Counted from the stretch's first letter, positions 35,666 to 44,625 are shown. The stretch: DNA of 64,000 nt from Ignavibacteria bacterium (GCA_016178595.1 JACOSY010000038.1:1-64000), one strand, 5' to 3'. Notes: generated by a model not told the origin, from the sequence alone. Numbers and translations are program-made.

Positions 35666-36649
35666 TTGCCCACGAAGAAAAGAATCTTAAGCGGCATGCG
35701 TCCCACCGGGAAACTCCATCTCGGTCACCTCGTCGGCGCGCTGGAAAATTGGGTTGCACTCCAGCGTGAATTCCAAAACTATCACCTCATTGCCGACTAC
35801 CACGCACTCACGACGAATCCCGATTCATCGGACATTTACAAGAACTCGATCGACATGCTGATCGACTGGCTTGCCGCCGGCATCGACCCGACGATCAGTC
35901 CCGTCTTCCGCCAGTCGCAGATCAAAGAGCATACCGAGCTTCACCTGATTTTTTCCATGCTCATTACGACGGCACGACTCGAACGCAATCCCACGGTGAA
36001 AGAGCAGGTGCGCGACCTGAACATCGAGAATGTTATCTACGGGCATCTCGGTTATCCGGTGCTGCAGGCCGCGGATATTCTTCTGTACAAAGGAGATGTC
36101 GTTCCAGTGGGAGAGGACCAGGTTCCGCACGTCGAGATCACAAGAGAGATTGCACGCAAGTTCAACGATCAGTATGGAAATGTTTTCCCCGAGCCAGAGG
36201 CAAAGCTGACGAAGTTCGCCCGCCTGCCCGGACTCGATGGCAGCATGAAGATGAGCAAGTCGGCGGGGAACACGATTCTTCTTTCCGATTCTCCGGACGA
36301 GATCAAAGCGAGGATGAAGAAAGCCGTCACCGATCCGCTCAAGATTCGAAAAGGCGATCCCGGCAGACCTGAAATCTGCCTTGTCTATACCTATCATCAG
36401 AAATTCAATCCCACGGAAGTTCCGGAGATCGCGGCTGGTTGTCGCAGCGGTGCATTAGGTTGTGTTGACTGTAAATTGAATTGTGCAAACCACATCATTG
36501 AAGTGTTAGCGCCGATCCGTGAGAAGCGCGCTTACTACGAATCGCATCCGAAAGAAGTCACAGACATCCTTCTTGACGGCGAAGCCCGTGCGAAGAAAGT
36601 CGCACAAGCCACGATGACGGAAGTGCGCGAGGCGATGAAGCTTGGGTGA
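35666..36649 (+). CDS. trpS: Tryptophanyl-tRNA synthetase
   Basis: Charges tRNA-Trp. The 327-residue class I synthetase has the HIGH-like motif HLGH in PTGKLHLGHLVGAL and the KMSKS loop in GSMKMSKSAGNT. The start must be the TTG at 35666: the conserved KRILSGMRPTG precedes the first ATG. A four-cysteine cluster (CRSGALGCVDCKLNC) near residue 265 is seen in a subset of TrpRS and may bind zinc or an iron-sulfur cluster. It lies 70 bases after the HNH gene. Confidence 0.97.
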   Translation: MPTKKRILSGMRPTGKLHLGHLVGALENWVALQREFQNYHLIADYHALTTNPDSSDIYKNSIDMLIDWLAAGIDPTISPVFRQSQIKEHTELHLIFSMLITTARLERNPTVKEQVRDLNIENVIYGHLGYPVLQAADILLYKGDVVPVGEDQVPHVEITREIARKFNDQYGNVFPEPEAKLTKFARLPGLDGSMKMSKSAGNTILLSDSPDEIKARMKKAVTDPLKIRKGDPGRPEICLVYTYHQKFNPTEVPEIAAGCRSGALGCVDCKLNCANHIIEVLAPIREKRAYYESHPKEVTDILLDGEARAKKVAQATMTEVREAMKLG

Positions 36650-36657
36650 GATGGATT

Positions 36658-36750
36658 AATTCACAGCAGATTAAGGGATGAAAAGGATTCTCGACGGAGA
36701 TGGTTCACAACGGAAAGAATTCACAGCAGATTAAACTGATGAAACGGATA
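36658..36750. repeat. Two direct repeats of about 33 bases
   Basis: AATTCACAGCAGATTAA occurs at 36658-36674 and again at 36718-36734; the following GATGAAA...GGAT is also shared, with 60-base periodicity. It lies just after trpS. Only two copies exist, so it is not an array. Confidence 0.5.
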
Positions 36751-36878
36751 TAGCCAGAGTACATCAGAAGATTCTTGAGCTAGAACTGTACAGGGCAGAT
36801 GACGCCTAAAGTCTTGATTGTTGCATCAATATCTCTTAATTTTAAGGCAATAACTTAGTACAATATGATGGAGCGTCC

Positions 36879-37190
36879 ATGAAAACGGAACTGGGATGGC
36901 TTACAAAACCAGAAGCACTGAAGATGGTGCGAAACAACTTTCCCAATCTTAGAGATTATAGTGACGATGATGTCGTTGCTACTCTGATGGGTATGGGAAT
37001 CACGCCACAAGTTGATCCAAACGCCCCAATCGGGGAAACAATATCTTTCCGATTCTATTCTTTCAAAGAATTTGTTCGCGAAAAACAAACAGCGCTTGGC
37101 CGACATCCAGATGCTATCAAACAGGTGGTTGAGAATGTTCAAGAATGGGACGAGATACTAAGAAGTCAACCACTGAAAAGAAAACCATAA
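36879..37190 (+). CDS. Small protein of unknown function
   Basis: A 103-residue acidic-to-neutral, soluble protein without signal or membrane segment. It has the composition of a real protein, GGAG five bases before the ATG, and a TACAAT at 36859-36864 that could be its -10. I recognise no family; the sequence suggests three or four helices (LTKPEALKMVRNNF, FKEFVREKQTAL, IKQVVENVQEWDEIL). It may be an isolated accessory gene inserted between trpS and scpA. Confidence 0.6.
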   Translation: MKTELGWLTKPEALKMVRNNFPNLRDYSDDDVVATLMGMGITPQVDPNAPIGETISFRFYSFKEFVREKQTALGRHPDAIKQVVENVQEWDEILRSQPLKRKP

Positions 37191-37323
37191 TTAGCCAGAA
37201 GTTGGATTCAAATTGGACTCCTTAAATCAAGCTATTTCAGTACACAGGTATGTCTCGGTCAGATATTTAATGCAGAAATTCTTCTCTTACTTTTTAATTT
37301 TTACTTTTGACTTTTGAATTGAC

Positions 37324-38070
37324 TTGTCCTACATAGTAAAACTCCAGGAATTCGAAGGTCCGCTCGACCTTCTCCTCTTCTTCATCAAGAGAGACGAGCT
37401 GGATATCTACGACATTCCCATCTCGAAAATCACAAAAGAATTCCTCGAGTATCTCCATTACATGCAGGAACTCGATCTCGAAGTCGCGGGTGACTTCATC
37501 GTGATGGCGGCGGAGCTGATGCAGATCAAAGTGAAAATGCTTCTGCCCAAAGCGCCCGGTGAGGAAGAAGAGGAAGACCCGCGCGCCGAGCTCGTTCGCC
37601 GTCTGTTGGAATACAAGCGCTACAAAGAAGCCAGCGCCGTTCTTGGCGTTCTCGAAGATGAATCGGTCAAACTCTACTACCGGCAGGCTTTCCATCAAGA
37701 TCCCAAAAAAGTGACGCTCGAAGACCAGGAAGAAAGCCTCAAGAGCATCACGATGTACAACCTGATTGCGGCTTTCAAGAAAGTCCTCGACGCTGTTCCG
37801 ACGAAGATTTACCACGACGTCGAGCTGATGAATGTGAGCATCGACGAACAGATGAGTTACATTGCCGATGTTTTCCGTTTCCGTGAAGAGGCGACATTTT
37901 TTGAGCTTGTCTCGCACATGACGGAAAAAATTCGTATCATTGTAACCGTCATTGCCATACTGGAAATGGCGAAAAACCGGCTCGTGGGCTTGCGGCCCAC
38001 ACAGTTTGAGGATGACTTTATTGTCTACAAAATGAAACCTGAAAATGACGGAACCGATTTCAGAGAGTAA
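37324..38070 (+). CDS. scpA: Segregation and condensation protein A (kleisin)
   Basis: Bridges the heads of the SMC dimer with ScpB in chromosome condensation. The 248-residue protein opens with YIVKLQEFEGPLDLLLFFIK, followed by DELDIYDIPISKIT, the hallmark of ScpA, then the acidic linker (EEEEEDPRAELV) and the C-terminal winged helix (EMAKNRLVGLRPTQFEDD). The start is a TTG at 37324, since no ATG precedes the conserved N-terminus. It overlaps scpB by 26 bases, indicating coupled translation. Confidence 0.95.
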   Translation: MSYIVKLQEFEGPLDLLLFFIKRDELDIYDIPISKITKEFLEYLHYMQELDLEVAGDFIVMAAELMQIKVKMLLPKAPGEEEEEDPRAELVRRLLEYKRYKEASAVLGVLEDESVKLYYRQAFHQDPKKVTLEDQEESLKSITMYNLIAAFKKVLDAVPTKIYHDVELMNVSIDEQMSYIADVFRFREEATFFELVSHMTEKIRIIVTVIAILEMAKNRLVGLRPTQFEDDFIVYKMKPENDGTDFRE

Positions 38071-38791
38071 ACGACATATTATTGAGGCACTGCTTTTCGC
38101 ATCCGATGAGCCGCTCTCAGTCGCCCAAATCATCGACATCCTCAAGTCGGCGGAGAACTCCGGCCCACGAATTCGGATGAAGGAAGATGAAGTAGTGAAT
38201 ACCATCCGTGAGCTGAATGGAGAATACGTTCAAGCCGGCCGGTCGTTCCGCATCATTCAAGTTGCAGGCGGATTCCAGTTCGCGACGATGCCGGAGTTTG
38301 CCGAGTGGCTCGGTCGGATGGTGAAGGAAAAAGCCAGGCGCAAGCTTTCGCAAGCCGTTATCGAAACACTCTCCGTCATTGCGTACAAACAGCCCATCAC
38401 GAAGCCGGAGATCGAAGCGATCCGCGGCGTCAATGCCGACTACGCGATCCAGAGATTGATGGAGCGCGGACTTGTTACGATCGTCGGGCGATCTGCCACA
38501 GCCGGTCGACCACTTCTCTACGGCACGACGTCGGATTTTCTCAAACATTTCGGCCTCAACGATTTGTCGGATCTTCCGAAGCCGCGCGAGATCGAAGAGA
38601 TCATGGCCGATCAGGGATTTGAGATGGAGAAAGAAATCCTTAAGCGCATGGGAAAGACTGACGAAGAGATCGAAGAGCAGCTTGGAAAAACAGTTGTCGG
38701 AGCGGATGGTGAACTGAGAGAGTTGCCGCCTGACGAACCGCCTCCTTCTACACCGAGTGCGTCGGAGGATAATGAGAACCCGCCGCAATAA
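38045..38791 (+). CDS. scpB: Segregation and condensation protein B
   Basis: Partner of ScpA and SMC. The 248-residue protein has the two winged-helix domains (HIIEALLFASDEPLSVAQII at the N-terminus; VIETLSVIAYKQPITKPEIE in the middle) and the signature GRPLLYGTTSDFLKHFGL. The acidic, Pro-rich C-terminal tail after about residue 195 is longer than in most and looks disordered. The ATG lies inside the end of scpA. smc itself is not in the window. Confidence 0.96.
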   Translation: MTEPISESKRHIIEALLFASDEPLSVAQIIDILKSAENSGPRIRMKEDEVVNTIRELNGEYVQAGRSFRIIQVAGGFQFATMPEFAEWLGRMVKEKARRKLSQAVIETLSVIAYKQPITKPEIEAIRGVNADYAIQRLMERGLVTIVGRSATAGRPLLYGTTSDFLKHFGLNDLSDLPKPREIEEIMADQGFEMEKEILKRMGKTDEEIEEQLGKTVVGADGELRELPPDEPPPSTPSASEDNENPPQ

Positions 38792-38921
38792 ATCACACAA
38801 TCTGACTCGTAGCCTGCCTGATAGACCTGATAGAATAGAGTTGTAAGATTGTGCCAAACCCAACCTCAGTTTTCCACGTTCCAGCAGAACGTAACTTCGG
38901 CATTGCCATATTGTGTATGTC

Positions 38922-40178
38922 ATGAGTAAACCTCAGACCCAGTTCAACAAAAACCTCATCTCGCTTCTCTTTACGGTCTTCATCGACTTTGTCGGCTTCG
39001 GCATAGTCTTGCCAATCATGGCGCCGGTGCTGCTCGATGCGGCGCATGGCGTTCTCTCGCCTGAGACTTCACTCGCAACGCGAGAGTTTATCCTCGGACT
39101 CAACATCGCTGCGTTCCCCATGGCACAATTCTTCGCAGCGCCCGTGTTAGGGGTGCTCTCCGACAAATATGGTCGGAAGGTCATGCTGCTTCTATTGATC
39201 TTCGGGACATCGGTGAGTCTCGCACTCTTCGCCATCGGTATTCTGCGGCGGAGTCTCTTTCTCTTATTCTTCAGCCGCATTCTCAACGGCATCACCGGCG
39301 GGAATGTTTCCATCGCACAATCTGCGATGGCGGATATGAGCGACCCCGCTTCGAGGGCACGGAACTTTGGCTTGATCGGTATGGCGTTCGGGCTTGGCTT
39401 CATACTCGGTCCGTTCTTCGGCGGTAAGCTCGCCGATCCGCAGACAGTCAGTTGGTTCAATTACGCGACGCCATTTTGGTTTGCCGCAATCCTGTCGTTC
39501 GTCAATGTCCTCTTGATCTGGTTTTGGTTTCGGGAGACGCTCACAACACGGAATCTGGAAGCAAAGATCAATCCGGTTGCCGGCTTCCAGCATATCGCGA
39601 AGGCGTTCTCACACTCAAGCCTTCGAACGATTTTTGCCGTCGTCTTTCTGTCGATGTTCGGGTTCACCTTCTTTACACAGTTCTTTCAAGTGTACCTGAT
39701 CGAGAAATTCAGCTTTACCCAGTCGCAGATTGGCGTGCTGTATGCCTACATCGGACTCTGGATTGCATTCACACAAGGCGGCGTCACACGCATTCTCTCC
39801 CGTCGAGTTCCGCCGAACATGGTCTTGCGCGTGAGTCTCCTCACGCTGAGCATCGGATTGATTTCGCTTCTGTTGCCTCAGCAGTCATCTCTTCTCTATT
39901 TCGTTTTGCCATTTATCGCACTCTCTCAGGGAACGACCATGCCGAATGCTACGGCACTTGTTTCAAACTCCGTCAGCATGCAGGATCAAGGAGAGATCCT
40001 TGGCATCAATCAATCGGTGCAGTCGGTTGCGTTCGCCATTCCCCCCATCATTGCAGGAATTGTTTCTTCGATCGATGTGCGGTTGCCGCTTATCCTCGCG
40101 TCAACGTTTGCGTTTCTCGCCTGGATCACCTATATCATATTCTATAAGCCACAAACCATCATGAACCGTCAAGGATAA
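38922..40178 (+). CDS. Major facilitator superfamily transporter, drug-efflux type
   Basis: A 418-residue inner-membrane protein with 12 predicted segments. It opens with LISLLFTVFIDFVGFGIVLP and has MFS motif A, GVLSDKYGRKVML, after the second segment, both usual in TetA-like antiporters (DHA1 family). The first half also has ARNFGLIGMAFGLGFILGP, the motif C-like antiporter region. The ATG at 38922 is preferred over a GTG three codons earlier. Substrate is unknown. It is three bases ahead of the pseudouridine synthase gene, so they are likely co-transcribed. Confidence 0.9.
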   Translation: MSKPQTQFNKNLISLLFTVFIDFVGFGIVLPIMAPVLLDAAHGVLSPETSLATREFILGLNIAAFPMAQFFAAPVLGVLSDKYGRKVMLLLLIFGTSVSLALFAIGILRRSLFLLFFSRILNGITGGNVSIAQSAMADMSDPASRARNFGLIGMAFGLGFILGPFFGGKLADPQTVSWFNYATPFWFAAILSFVNVLLIWFWFRETLTTRNLEAKINPVAGFQHIAKAFSHSSLRTIFAVVFLSMFGFTFFTQFFQVYLIEKFSFTQSQIGVLYAYIGLWIAFTQGGVTRILSRRVPPNMVLRVSLLTLSIGLISLLLPQQSSLLYFVLPFIALSQGTTMPNATALVSNSVSMQDQGEILGINQSVQSVAFAIPPIIAGIVSSIDVRLPLILASTFAFLAWITYIIFYKPQTIMNRQG

Positions 40179-40181
40179 TCA

Positions 40182-40946
40182 ATGCCTCGTCGACCCAAAT
40201 CGAATGTCGATACAGGTCTTGTACGACTGAATAAATTCCTTTCGATGGCTGGTGCGAGCTCGCGCCGGAAAGCGGATGAGCTGATGCAGGAGGGGAGAGT
40301 ACGCGTCAATGGAACGGTGGTGACGAGTCTCGGCACGAAGATCGATCCTGCTAGGGACACAGTCTTCGTGAACGAGAAGCAGGTGGTGATGCTCGATGAG
40401 CCTGTCTATATCGTCTTCAACAAGCCGAAGGACGCGATCACGACGGCAAAGGATGAGCGAGGGCGGGCAACGATCATGGATTACGTGCACGTGCGGGAGC
40501 GTGTCTATCCCATCGGTCGATTGGATCGGAAGACGACCGGTGTTCTCTTGTTGACGAACGACGGTGAGTTTGCGAACCGCCTCATGCACCCGCGCCACGA
40601 AGTCAAGAAAGCCTACACCGTCACGCTCGACAAGCCGCTCGAACCGAAGGACGTCAAGCACCTCGCCGGCGGAATTCGCCTCTCGGATGGAAAGACGAAA
40701 CCGGCGGAGGTCCACTTGATTCCGACCGGGAAGAACAAAGTTGTCGGTATCGTCATCCATGAAGGACGCAACCGTCAGATCCATCGGATGTTCGAGGCGC
40801 TCGGATATGTTGTCGAGAAGCTTGATCGCGTCGCCTATGCCGACGTCACGTATGAGGGATTGTCCCGCGGGCGATGGAGGTTCTTATCCAAAAGTGAAGT
40901 GAGGAGGTTGAAGGAAGTGGCAGGGATGGAAGAGCAGAGAGCTTAG
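40182..40946 (+). CDS. RluB/RsuA-family pseudouridine synthase (second copy)
   Basis: A 254-residue rRNA pseudouridine synthase. The S4 domain (LNKFLSMAGASSRRKADELM) is followed by the catalytic motif GRLDRKTTGVLLLTND with the nucleophilic Asp and by EGRNRQIHRMFEALGY. It is a paralogue of the protein at 19873; probably one is RluB-like (23S) and the other RsuA- or RluE-like, but I cannot tell which. The C-terminus (EEQRA) runs into a purine-rich stretch of GGAGCGGAGAGC-like units just after the stop. Confidence 0.93.
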   Translation: MPRRPKSNVDTGLVRLNKFLSMAGASSRRKADELMQEGRVRVNGTVVTSLGTKIDPARDTVFVNEKQVVMLDEPVYIVFNKPKDAITTAKDERGRATIMDYVHVRERVYPIGRLDRKTTGVLLLTNDGEFANRLMHPRHEVKKAYTVTLDKPLEPKDVKHLAGGIRLSDGKTKPAEVHLIPTGKNKVVGIVIHEGRNRQIHRMFEALGYVVEKLDRVAYADVTYEGLSRGRWRFLSKSEVRRLKEVAGMEEQRA

Positions 40947-40989
40947 AGCGTGGAGCGGAGAGCAAAGAGCACGGAGCGGTGAGCGTTGG

Positions 40990-41014
40990 CTGGGAGGCAG
41001 TTCTACTGCCGACC
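40990..41014. repeat. Copy of the GGTCGGNAGTNGAACTNCC palindrome family
   Basis: Reverse-strand copy reading CTGGGAGGCAGTTCTACTGC then CGACC; identical to the copy at 41209-41233 over 25 bases. Confidence 0.65.
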
Positions 41015-41072
41015 TTTCTCTGGCAGGTTGGAGATCAAACCTCCTCCCAGATTATAGTTCCCTCTCCACTCG

Positions 41073-41176
41073 TCACCCTGAGCGCGGTCCCGACCGACTC
41101 TTCGACTTCTTCTTCGACTCGCTCCGCTCGCTCAGAATGCGCTCAGAGCGACGGTCGGGACGAAGTCGAAGGGTTT
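41073..41176. repeat. GTCACCCTGAGC repeat element
   Basis: Starts GTCACCCTGAGCG, and has long internal inverted arms: GGTCCCGACCG near 41088 with CGGTCGGGACG near 41153, and CTTCGACTTC with GAAGTCGAAG. Related elements are at 42581-42692 and 43063-43117. With the flanking palindromes it fills the 372-base gap after the pseudouridine synthase gene; I see no gene there. Confidence 0.6.
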
Positions 41177-41208
41177 CACGGATAGAGGATTGAGATTCAT
41201 TCATTGGC

Positions 41209-41233
41209 TGGGAGGCAGTTCTACTGCCGACCT
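41209..41233. repeat. Copy of the GGTCGGNAGTNGAACTNCC palindrome family
   Basis: Identical over 25 bases to 40990-41014, in the same orientation, so the two copies flank the GTCACCCTGAGC element as direct repeats. Confidence 0.65.
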
Positions 41234-41318
41234 TTCCCGTTGTTGACCGAGAGTTCAACTTCGGACAACGGAGGATAAAGCACTGTGCGCCGTTTTACTC
41301 CCCTTGTTCTTGATGGGA

Positions 41319-41906
41319 TCAATTCTTAACACCATCAGAACAGAACTTTTCCCACTTCTTTAGCATTTGCTTGAAAACCGATGGAGCTTTTCGAGCAGGG
41401 TCTTCAGAAAAAATTCCAGATGCGCCTTCATCTTGACCTGATACCGTCCATACCACTTCCCCCGAAGCCAAGTCGTATATTGTAAACGATGCAGCAATCT
41501 GAGTGTTACTATTCGTTCCGAAAGGAAAGCTGCCCACGGAACCTTTGACCCATATAGATACTCCCCCAGTCAGCAGGTACTTGGTCGGGATTACATTTTT
41601 AAGTGATTTGATAAAATCACTTGTGATCCTCCTGGGAATCGTGATATTATGCTTTGATAAAATGCTATCAACGATACGAGCTTCAATAAAATCATTCTTA
41701 TTGCACTTTCTCAGTTCACTCTCTAACACCTCAGTTGCTTTGTTTGAGACAGTCACATCTGGATGGTCAAGGTATGAAACTGCGAGATCATGCCCTTGTG
41801 GGATTTCGTGCCCGGGTGTAAGAGTAGACTTATAGACACCAGAACAACCAAACAAGAATGTCGTCACGATCGAAAAAATGAGAAATTTTCTGAGGTGGGT
41901 TTTCAT
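41319..41906 (-). CDS. Predicted lipoprotein, unknown function
   Basis: A 195-residue exported protein. GGAGGG precedes the ATG and the signal peptide ends LFGCSG (lipid Cys21). The mature part (DFIEARIVDSILSKHNITIP, then a beta-rich C-terminal half with FTIYDLASGEVVWTVSG) resembles CsgG- or LpoB-like lipoproteins that sense or bind envelope components, but the match is by general layout only. It follows another unknown gene on the same strand within the repeat-rich patch, 34 bases from it. Confidence 0.75.
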   Translation of the reverse strand: MKTHLRKFLIFSIVTTFLFGCSGVYKSTLTPGHEIPQGHDLAVSYLDHPDVTVSNKATEVLESELRKCNKNDFIEARIVDSILSKHNITIPRRITSDFIKSLKNVIPTKYLLTGGVSIWVKGSVGSFPFGTNSNTQIAASFTIYDLASGEVVWTVSGQDEGASGIFSEDPARKAPSVFKQMLKKWEKFCSDGVKN

Positions 41907-41940
41907 TTATTCCCTCCATAGATGACTAAAAACCGACGGC

Positions 41941-42390
41941 CTACTCCAGCCATGGATTCCTGAAAACACAGGAGACGAACGGAGTGTTGTCTGAGTTGTG
42001 GATTTCGAGGGTTCCGTAGGCATCGGGAATATAGTGTAGTGTTGGGGGATAATACCGACTCTTCTGATTACTAAGATTATTGATAGTGACGACTTGCACA
42101 GATGTCTGCGGTTTGCCATTCATCAGAGACGGACCTTGTTGATCGAACGTTAACCGATTCGTAATCTCAGCAATCAAGTTTCCACTGATCTCATAGATAA
42201 GGAAGCCAGCACTCCCAGTAGTGAAGAATCGTTTATTTGCCATTTGTAGCGAGTCGGGGTTCCCGACATAGCTACCAATTCTATAAACCTGACTCTCGTC
42301 TAAGCCAACTTCTCGCAAACAACTCCCTATATTAACCTTGCCAAAGTACCCCGTTCCGATGGAAGTCGAAACACTGATCTTATATTCCAT
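41941..42390 (-). CDS. Hypothetical beta-rich protein, unknown function
   Basis: A 149-residue protein when begun at the ATG at 42390 (MEYKISVSTSIG). No signal peptide or membrane segment; it is predicted almost entirely beta-strand, with aromatic-rich ends (YYPPTLHYIPDAYG, VFRNPWLE). I recognise no family. It is likely co-transcribed with the lipoprotein gene downstream. No neighbours suggest a role. Confidence 0.6.
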   Translation of the reverse strand: MEYKISVSTSIGTGYFGKVNIGSCLREVGLDESQVYRIGSYVGNPDSLQMANKRFFTTGSAGFLIYEISGNLIAEITNRLTFDQQGPSLMNGKPQTSVQVVTINNLSNQKSRYYPPTLHYIPDAYGTLEIHNSDNTPFVSCVFRNPWLE

Positions 42391-42580
42391 GTTCAATTGA
42401 AATTCCTTTAGACCTTAAATGAATGTGTTCAAACAAATATAGTGAAAGGAAACACCTCGCATTGCAGATATCTACAAAAGAAATTACTGCTACTCTTTGG
42501 TTTACTTTCGTTTGCCAATCTGTCAAAGATACTTGATAGCCTCGCCAATGTCAAAAGCATCCCAAAATTCTTCTAAACCA

Positions 42581-42692
42581 GTCACCCTGAGCGAAGTCGA
42601 AGGGTAGAGCGTCAACGAGTGATCGCTCTTTGCTGCGTAAGCGCTTCGACTTCGTCCCGACACAAATCGTCGGGACTGTGCTCAGCGTGACC
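42581..42692. repeat. GTCACCCTGAGC repeat element, about 112 bp
   Basis: Begins GTCACCCTGAGCGAAGTCGA and ends with an imperfect inverted copy, GTGCTCAGCGTGAC. Inside, GTCCCGAC (42655) pairs with GTCGGGAC (42669). The right end supplies the last codons and stop of the GIY-YIG gene. Confidence 0.6.
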
Positions 42693-43020
42693 TGGAAGGA
42701 GTTTGGTTCAAACCACCTTTTCTACGGCGGCGGTTACGTACTTCCGTAGACTGAGCGAGCTCGTGGAGCAGATCGAATCGGCCTGCGATCAGAGCTTCTT
42801 TCTTTGCGCGTGACCAACCTTTGATCTGTCGCTCCGCCCGGAAAGCGTCAAAGAGATCGGCGAATTCTTGGGACCAGCGTAGAGTTACGGGTCGTCTGCT
42901 TGCCGTATATCCTCCCAATGAACCCAATTGGTGTTGTGACAGTCGCTGGATTGGCTTGGTCGAACAACCTGTATAATACGATTGATCAGCGCACTCAAGA
43001 ATATATACCCAGGCATGCAT
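42682..43020 (-). CDS. GIY-YIG nuclease domain protein (YhbQ-like)
   Basis: A 112-residue single-domain protein of the UvrC-like nuclease superfamily. VYILECADQSYYTGCS holds the GIY and YIG strands with the Tyr residues, followed by RLSQH, GGYTASRRPVTLRW and the Glu region AERQIKGWSRAKKEALI. GGGGGGAG precedes the ATG. Small members of this family are widespread; their function is uncertain (DNA repair or mobile-element maintenance). The C-terminal tail (RRRRKGGLNQTPSRSR) is basic and its final codons lie in a dispersed repeat, so the gene may have been trimmed or extended by that insertion. Confidence 0.88.
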   Translation of the reverse strand: MHAWVYILECADQSYYTGCSTKPIQRLSQHQLGSLGGYTASRRPVTLRWSQEFADLFDAFRAERQIKGWSRAKKEALIAGRFDLLHELAQSTEVRNRRRRKGGLNQTPSRSR

Positions 43021-43062
43021 AAAAAACTCCCCCCAGTATGAAGTGTTTCAACAACTAATAAG

Positions 43063-43117
43063 GTCAGTCTGAGCGTAGCGAGTCCGACGAATGTCGGCGA
43101 GCGAAGTCGAAGACGGG
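43063..43117. repeat. GTCAGTCTGAGCG repeat element, short copy
   Basis: A diverged relative of the elements at 41073 and 42581, with the inner hairpin TCCGAC-GAAT-GTCGGC and the shared GCGAAGTCGAAG. Confidence 0.5.
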
Positions 43118-43159
43118 CCACCACTATTCGGGCCACGCTTCTCCCGAAGGGACCCCTTC

Positions 43160-43278
43160 GGAGGAACTCCCTCCCAGTTCGAAAAAAATCAAAAGTAAAA
43201 ATCCCATATCCTACATCGCACATCCCGTATCTCGAATCTCTCTCGCCACAGCAGGTCGGGAGTGGAACTCCCTCCCAG
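43160..43278. repeat. Partial and full copies of the GGTCGGNAGTNGAACTNCC palindrome
   Basis: A full copy lies at 43254-43278 and a partial one at 43160-43176; between and after them are runs of TCAAAAGTAAAAATCC-like simple sequence. The 320 bases from 43021 to 43340 hold only repeats, no gene. Confidence 0.55.
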
Positions 43279-43340
43279 TCTGAAAAAAGTAAAAAGTAAA
43301 AATTCAAAAGTAAAAAATCTAAAATCTAAAATCCCACACC

Positions 43341-44588
43341 TCACCATCTCCTCGGCACATTCTTTACCGTCCTCACCGTGTCTCTTGCGATCAACAGTTC
43401 TTCATTCGTGGGGATGACGAAGGCTTTCAGGCGGGAGTTTGCCGTTGAGATTTCACCTTCCTTGCCCCCGACCATTGCTGTGTTGCGGCTCTTGTCCAAT
43501 TCCAATCCCATCCACGCAAGCCCCGTGCAAATGCGCTCGCGGATGATAGCGCTGTTCTCACCGATTCCTCCGGCGAAACAAATTGCATCTGCACCGGCGA
43601 GTTCTGCAAGGTATGCACCGATGTATTTGCGAGCGCGGTGACAGAAGATGTTAATGGCGAGACTCGCACGCCGGTCCTGATTCTCGGCTTCTTCGTCGAG
43701 CAGCTCACGCATGTCGTTGGTGAGGCCGGAGATGCCGAGAAGTCCCGATTGTTTGTTGAGCATCGTATCGATCTCGCGGACAGACATTCCTTCCTTGTTG
43801 CGGATGAATTCGATGAGGGAAGGATCCATGTCGCCGCCGCGTGTGCCCATCACCAATCCTTCAAGCGGAGTGAATCCCATCGAGGTATCGACCGACTGGC
43901 CGTTCTTGATCGCACAAACAGAGCAGCCGTTACCGAGGTGGAGCGTGATGATGTTCACCTCTTCACGCTTGATGCCTTTCAGCTGTCGATAGCGGTAGGC
44001 GATATAGCGGTGGGATGTTCCATGAAAGCCGTACCGCCGGATGCGATGCCGGCGATAAAGTTGATAAGGGATGGCGTAGAGGTACGAGGTGTCGGGCATC
44101 GTCGAATGAAACGCCGTATCGAAGACGGCAACCTGTGGAACGCCAGGCCCGAGGAGTTCGCGTGCGGCCATGATCCCCTTGAGGTTCGCCGGATTGTGCA
44201 GCGGCGCCAGCTCGATGTTGTCTTCGATCTGTTCGATCACCGCATCATCGATGAGGACGGACTTGGTAAACTTCTCACCGCCGTGCACTACGCGATGCCC
44301 GACCGCGTGAATGTCTGCCAGTGAATTGATGTTGTTGATCTTCGACTCCGGCGAGATGATCCATCGGAGAACGCAATCGATTGCGTCGCGATGATCGCGA
44401 AGAGGCTCGGCACGGCGCACTTTCGCCTGGCCTTCAGCCTGCAAGGTGATCAGCGCCTGACCGATGACGCGCTCAAGCAGCCCGCTTGCCAATCGCCGGT
44501 CTGCGTTTTTTTCGATCAGATCGAGATCGGTTTCGATGATTTGGAATTTGACGGATGATGAACCGCAATTGAGGACGAGGATGTTCAT
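43341..44588 (-). CDS. ackA: Acetate kinase
   Basis: Interconverts acetyl phosphate plus ADP and acetate plus ATP, giving ATP during acetate production. From the ATG at 44588 it has 415 residues, close to the usual 400. Motifs [56 protein letters not shown] and FAGGIGENS are all present. The usual partner phosphotransacetylase is not nearby. Both flanks hold A/T-rich simple repeats (AAAATCTAAAATC type), and there is no obvious ribosome binding site. Confidence 0.96.
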   Translation of the reverse strand: MNILVLNCGSSSVKFQIIETDLDLIEKNADRRLASGLLERVIGQALITLQAEGQAKVRRAEPLRDHRDAIDCVLRWIISPESKINNINSLADIHAVGHRVVHGGEKFTKSVLIDDAVIEQIEDNIELAPLHNPANLKGIMAARELLGPGVPQVAVFDTAFHSTMPDTSYLYAIPYQLYRRHRIRRYGFHGTSHRYIAYRYRQLKGIKREEVNIITLHLGNGCSVCAIKNGQSVDTSMGFTPLEGLVMGTRGGDMDPSLIEFIRNKEGMSVREIDTMLNKQSGLLGISGLTNDMRELLDEEAENQDRRASLAINIFCHRARKYIGAYLAELAGADAICFAGGIGENSAIIRERICTGLAWMGLELDKSRNTAMVGGKEGEISTANSRLKAFVIPTNEELLIARDTVRTVKNVPRRW

Positions 44589-44625
44589 GGGGATTTTGGA
44601 TTTTAGACTTAGGATTTTTGATTCG

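Noticed and set aside
36658-36750. Direct repeats considered as the start of a CRISPR array
   Set aside because: Only two copies, 60-base period with imperfect tails, no cas genes.
37294-38923. Two long minus-strand frames (303 and 268 codons)
   Set aside because: They lie antisense to scpA and scpB, which have clear conserved motifs; the frames are Phe/Arg/His-rich shadows.
35092-43020. HNH and GIY-YIG nucleases considered as parts of a defence system
   Set aside because: They lie 7 kb apart with housekeeping genes between; no methylase, helicase or other defence gene accompanies them.
43638-44324. A 228-codon plus-strand frame
   Set aside because: Antisense to ackA, whose motifs are complete; it is a shadow.
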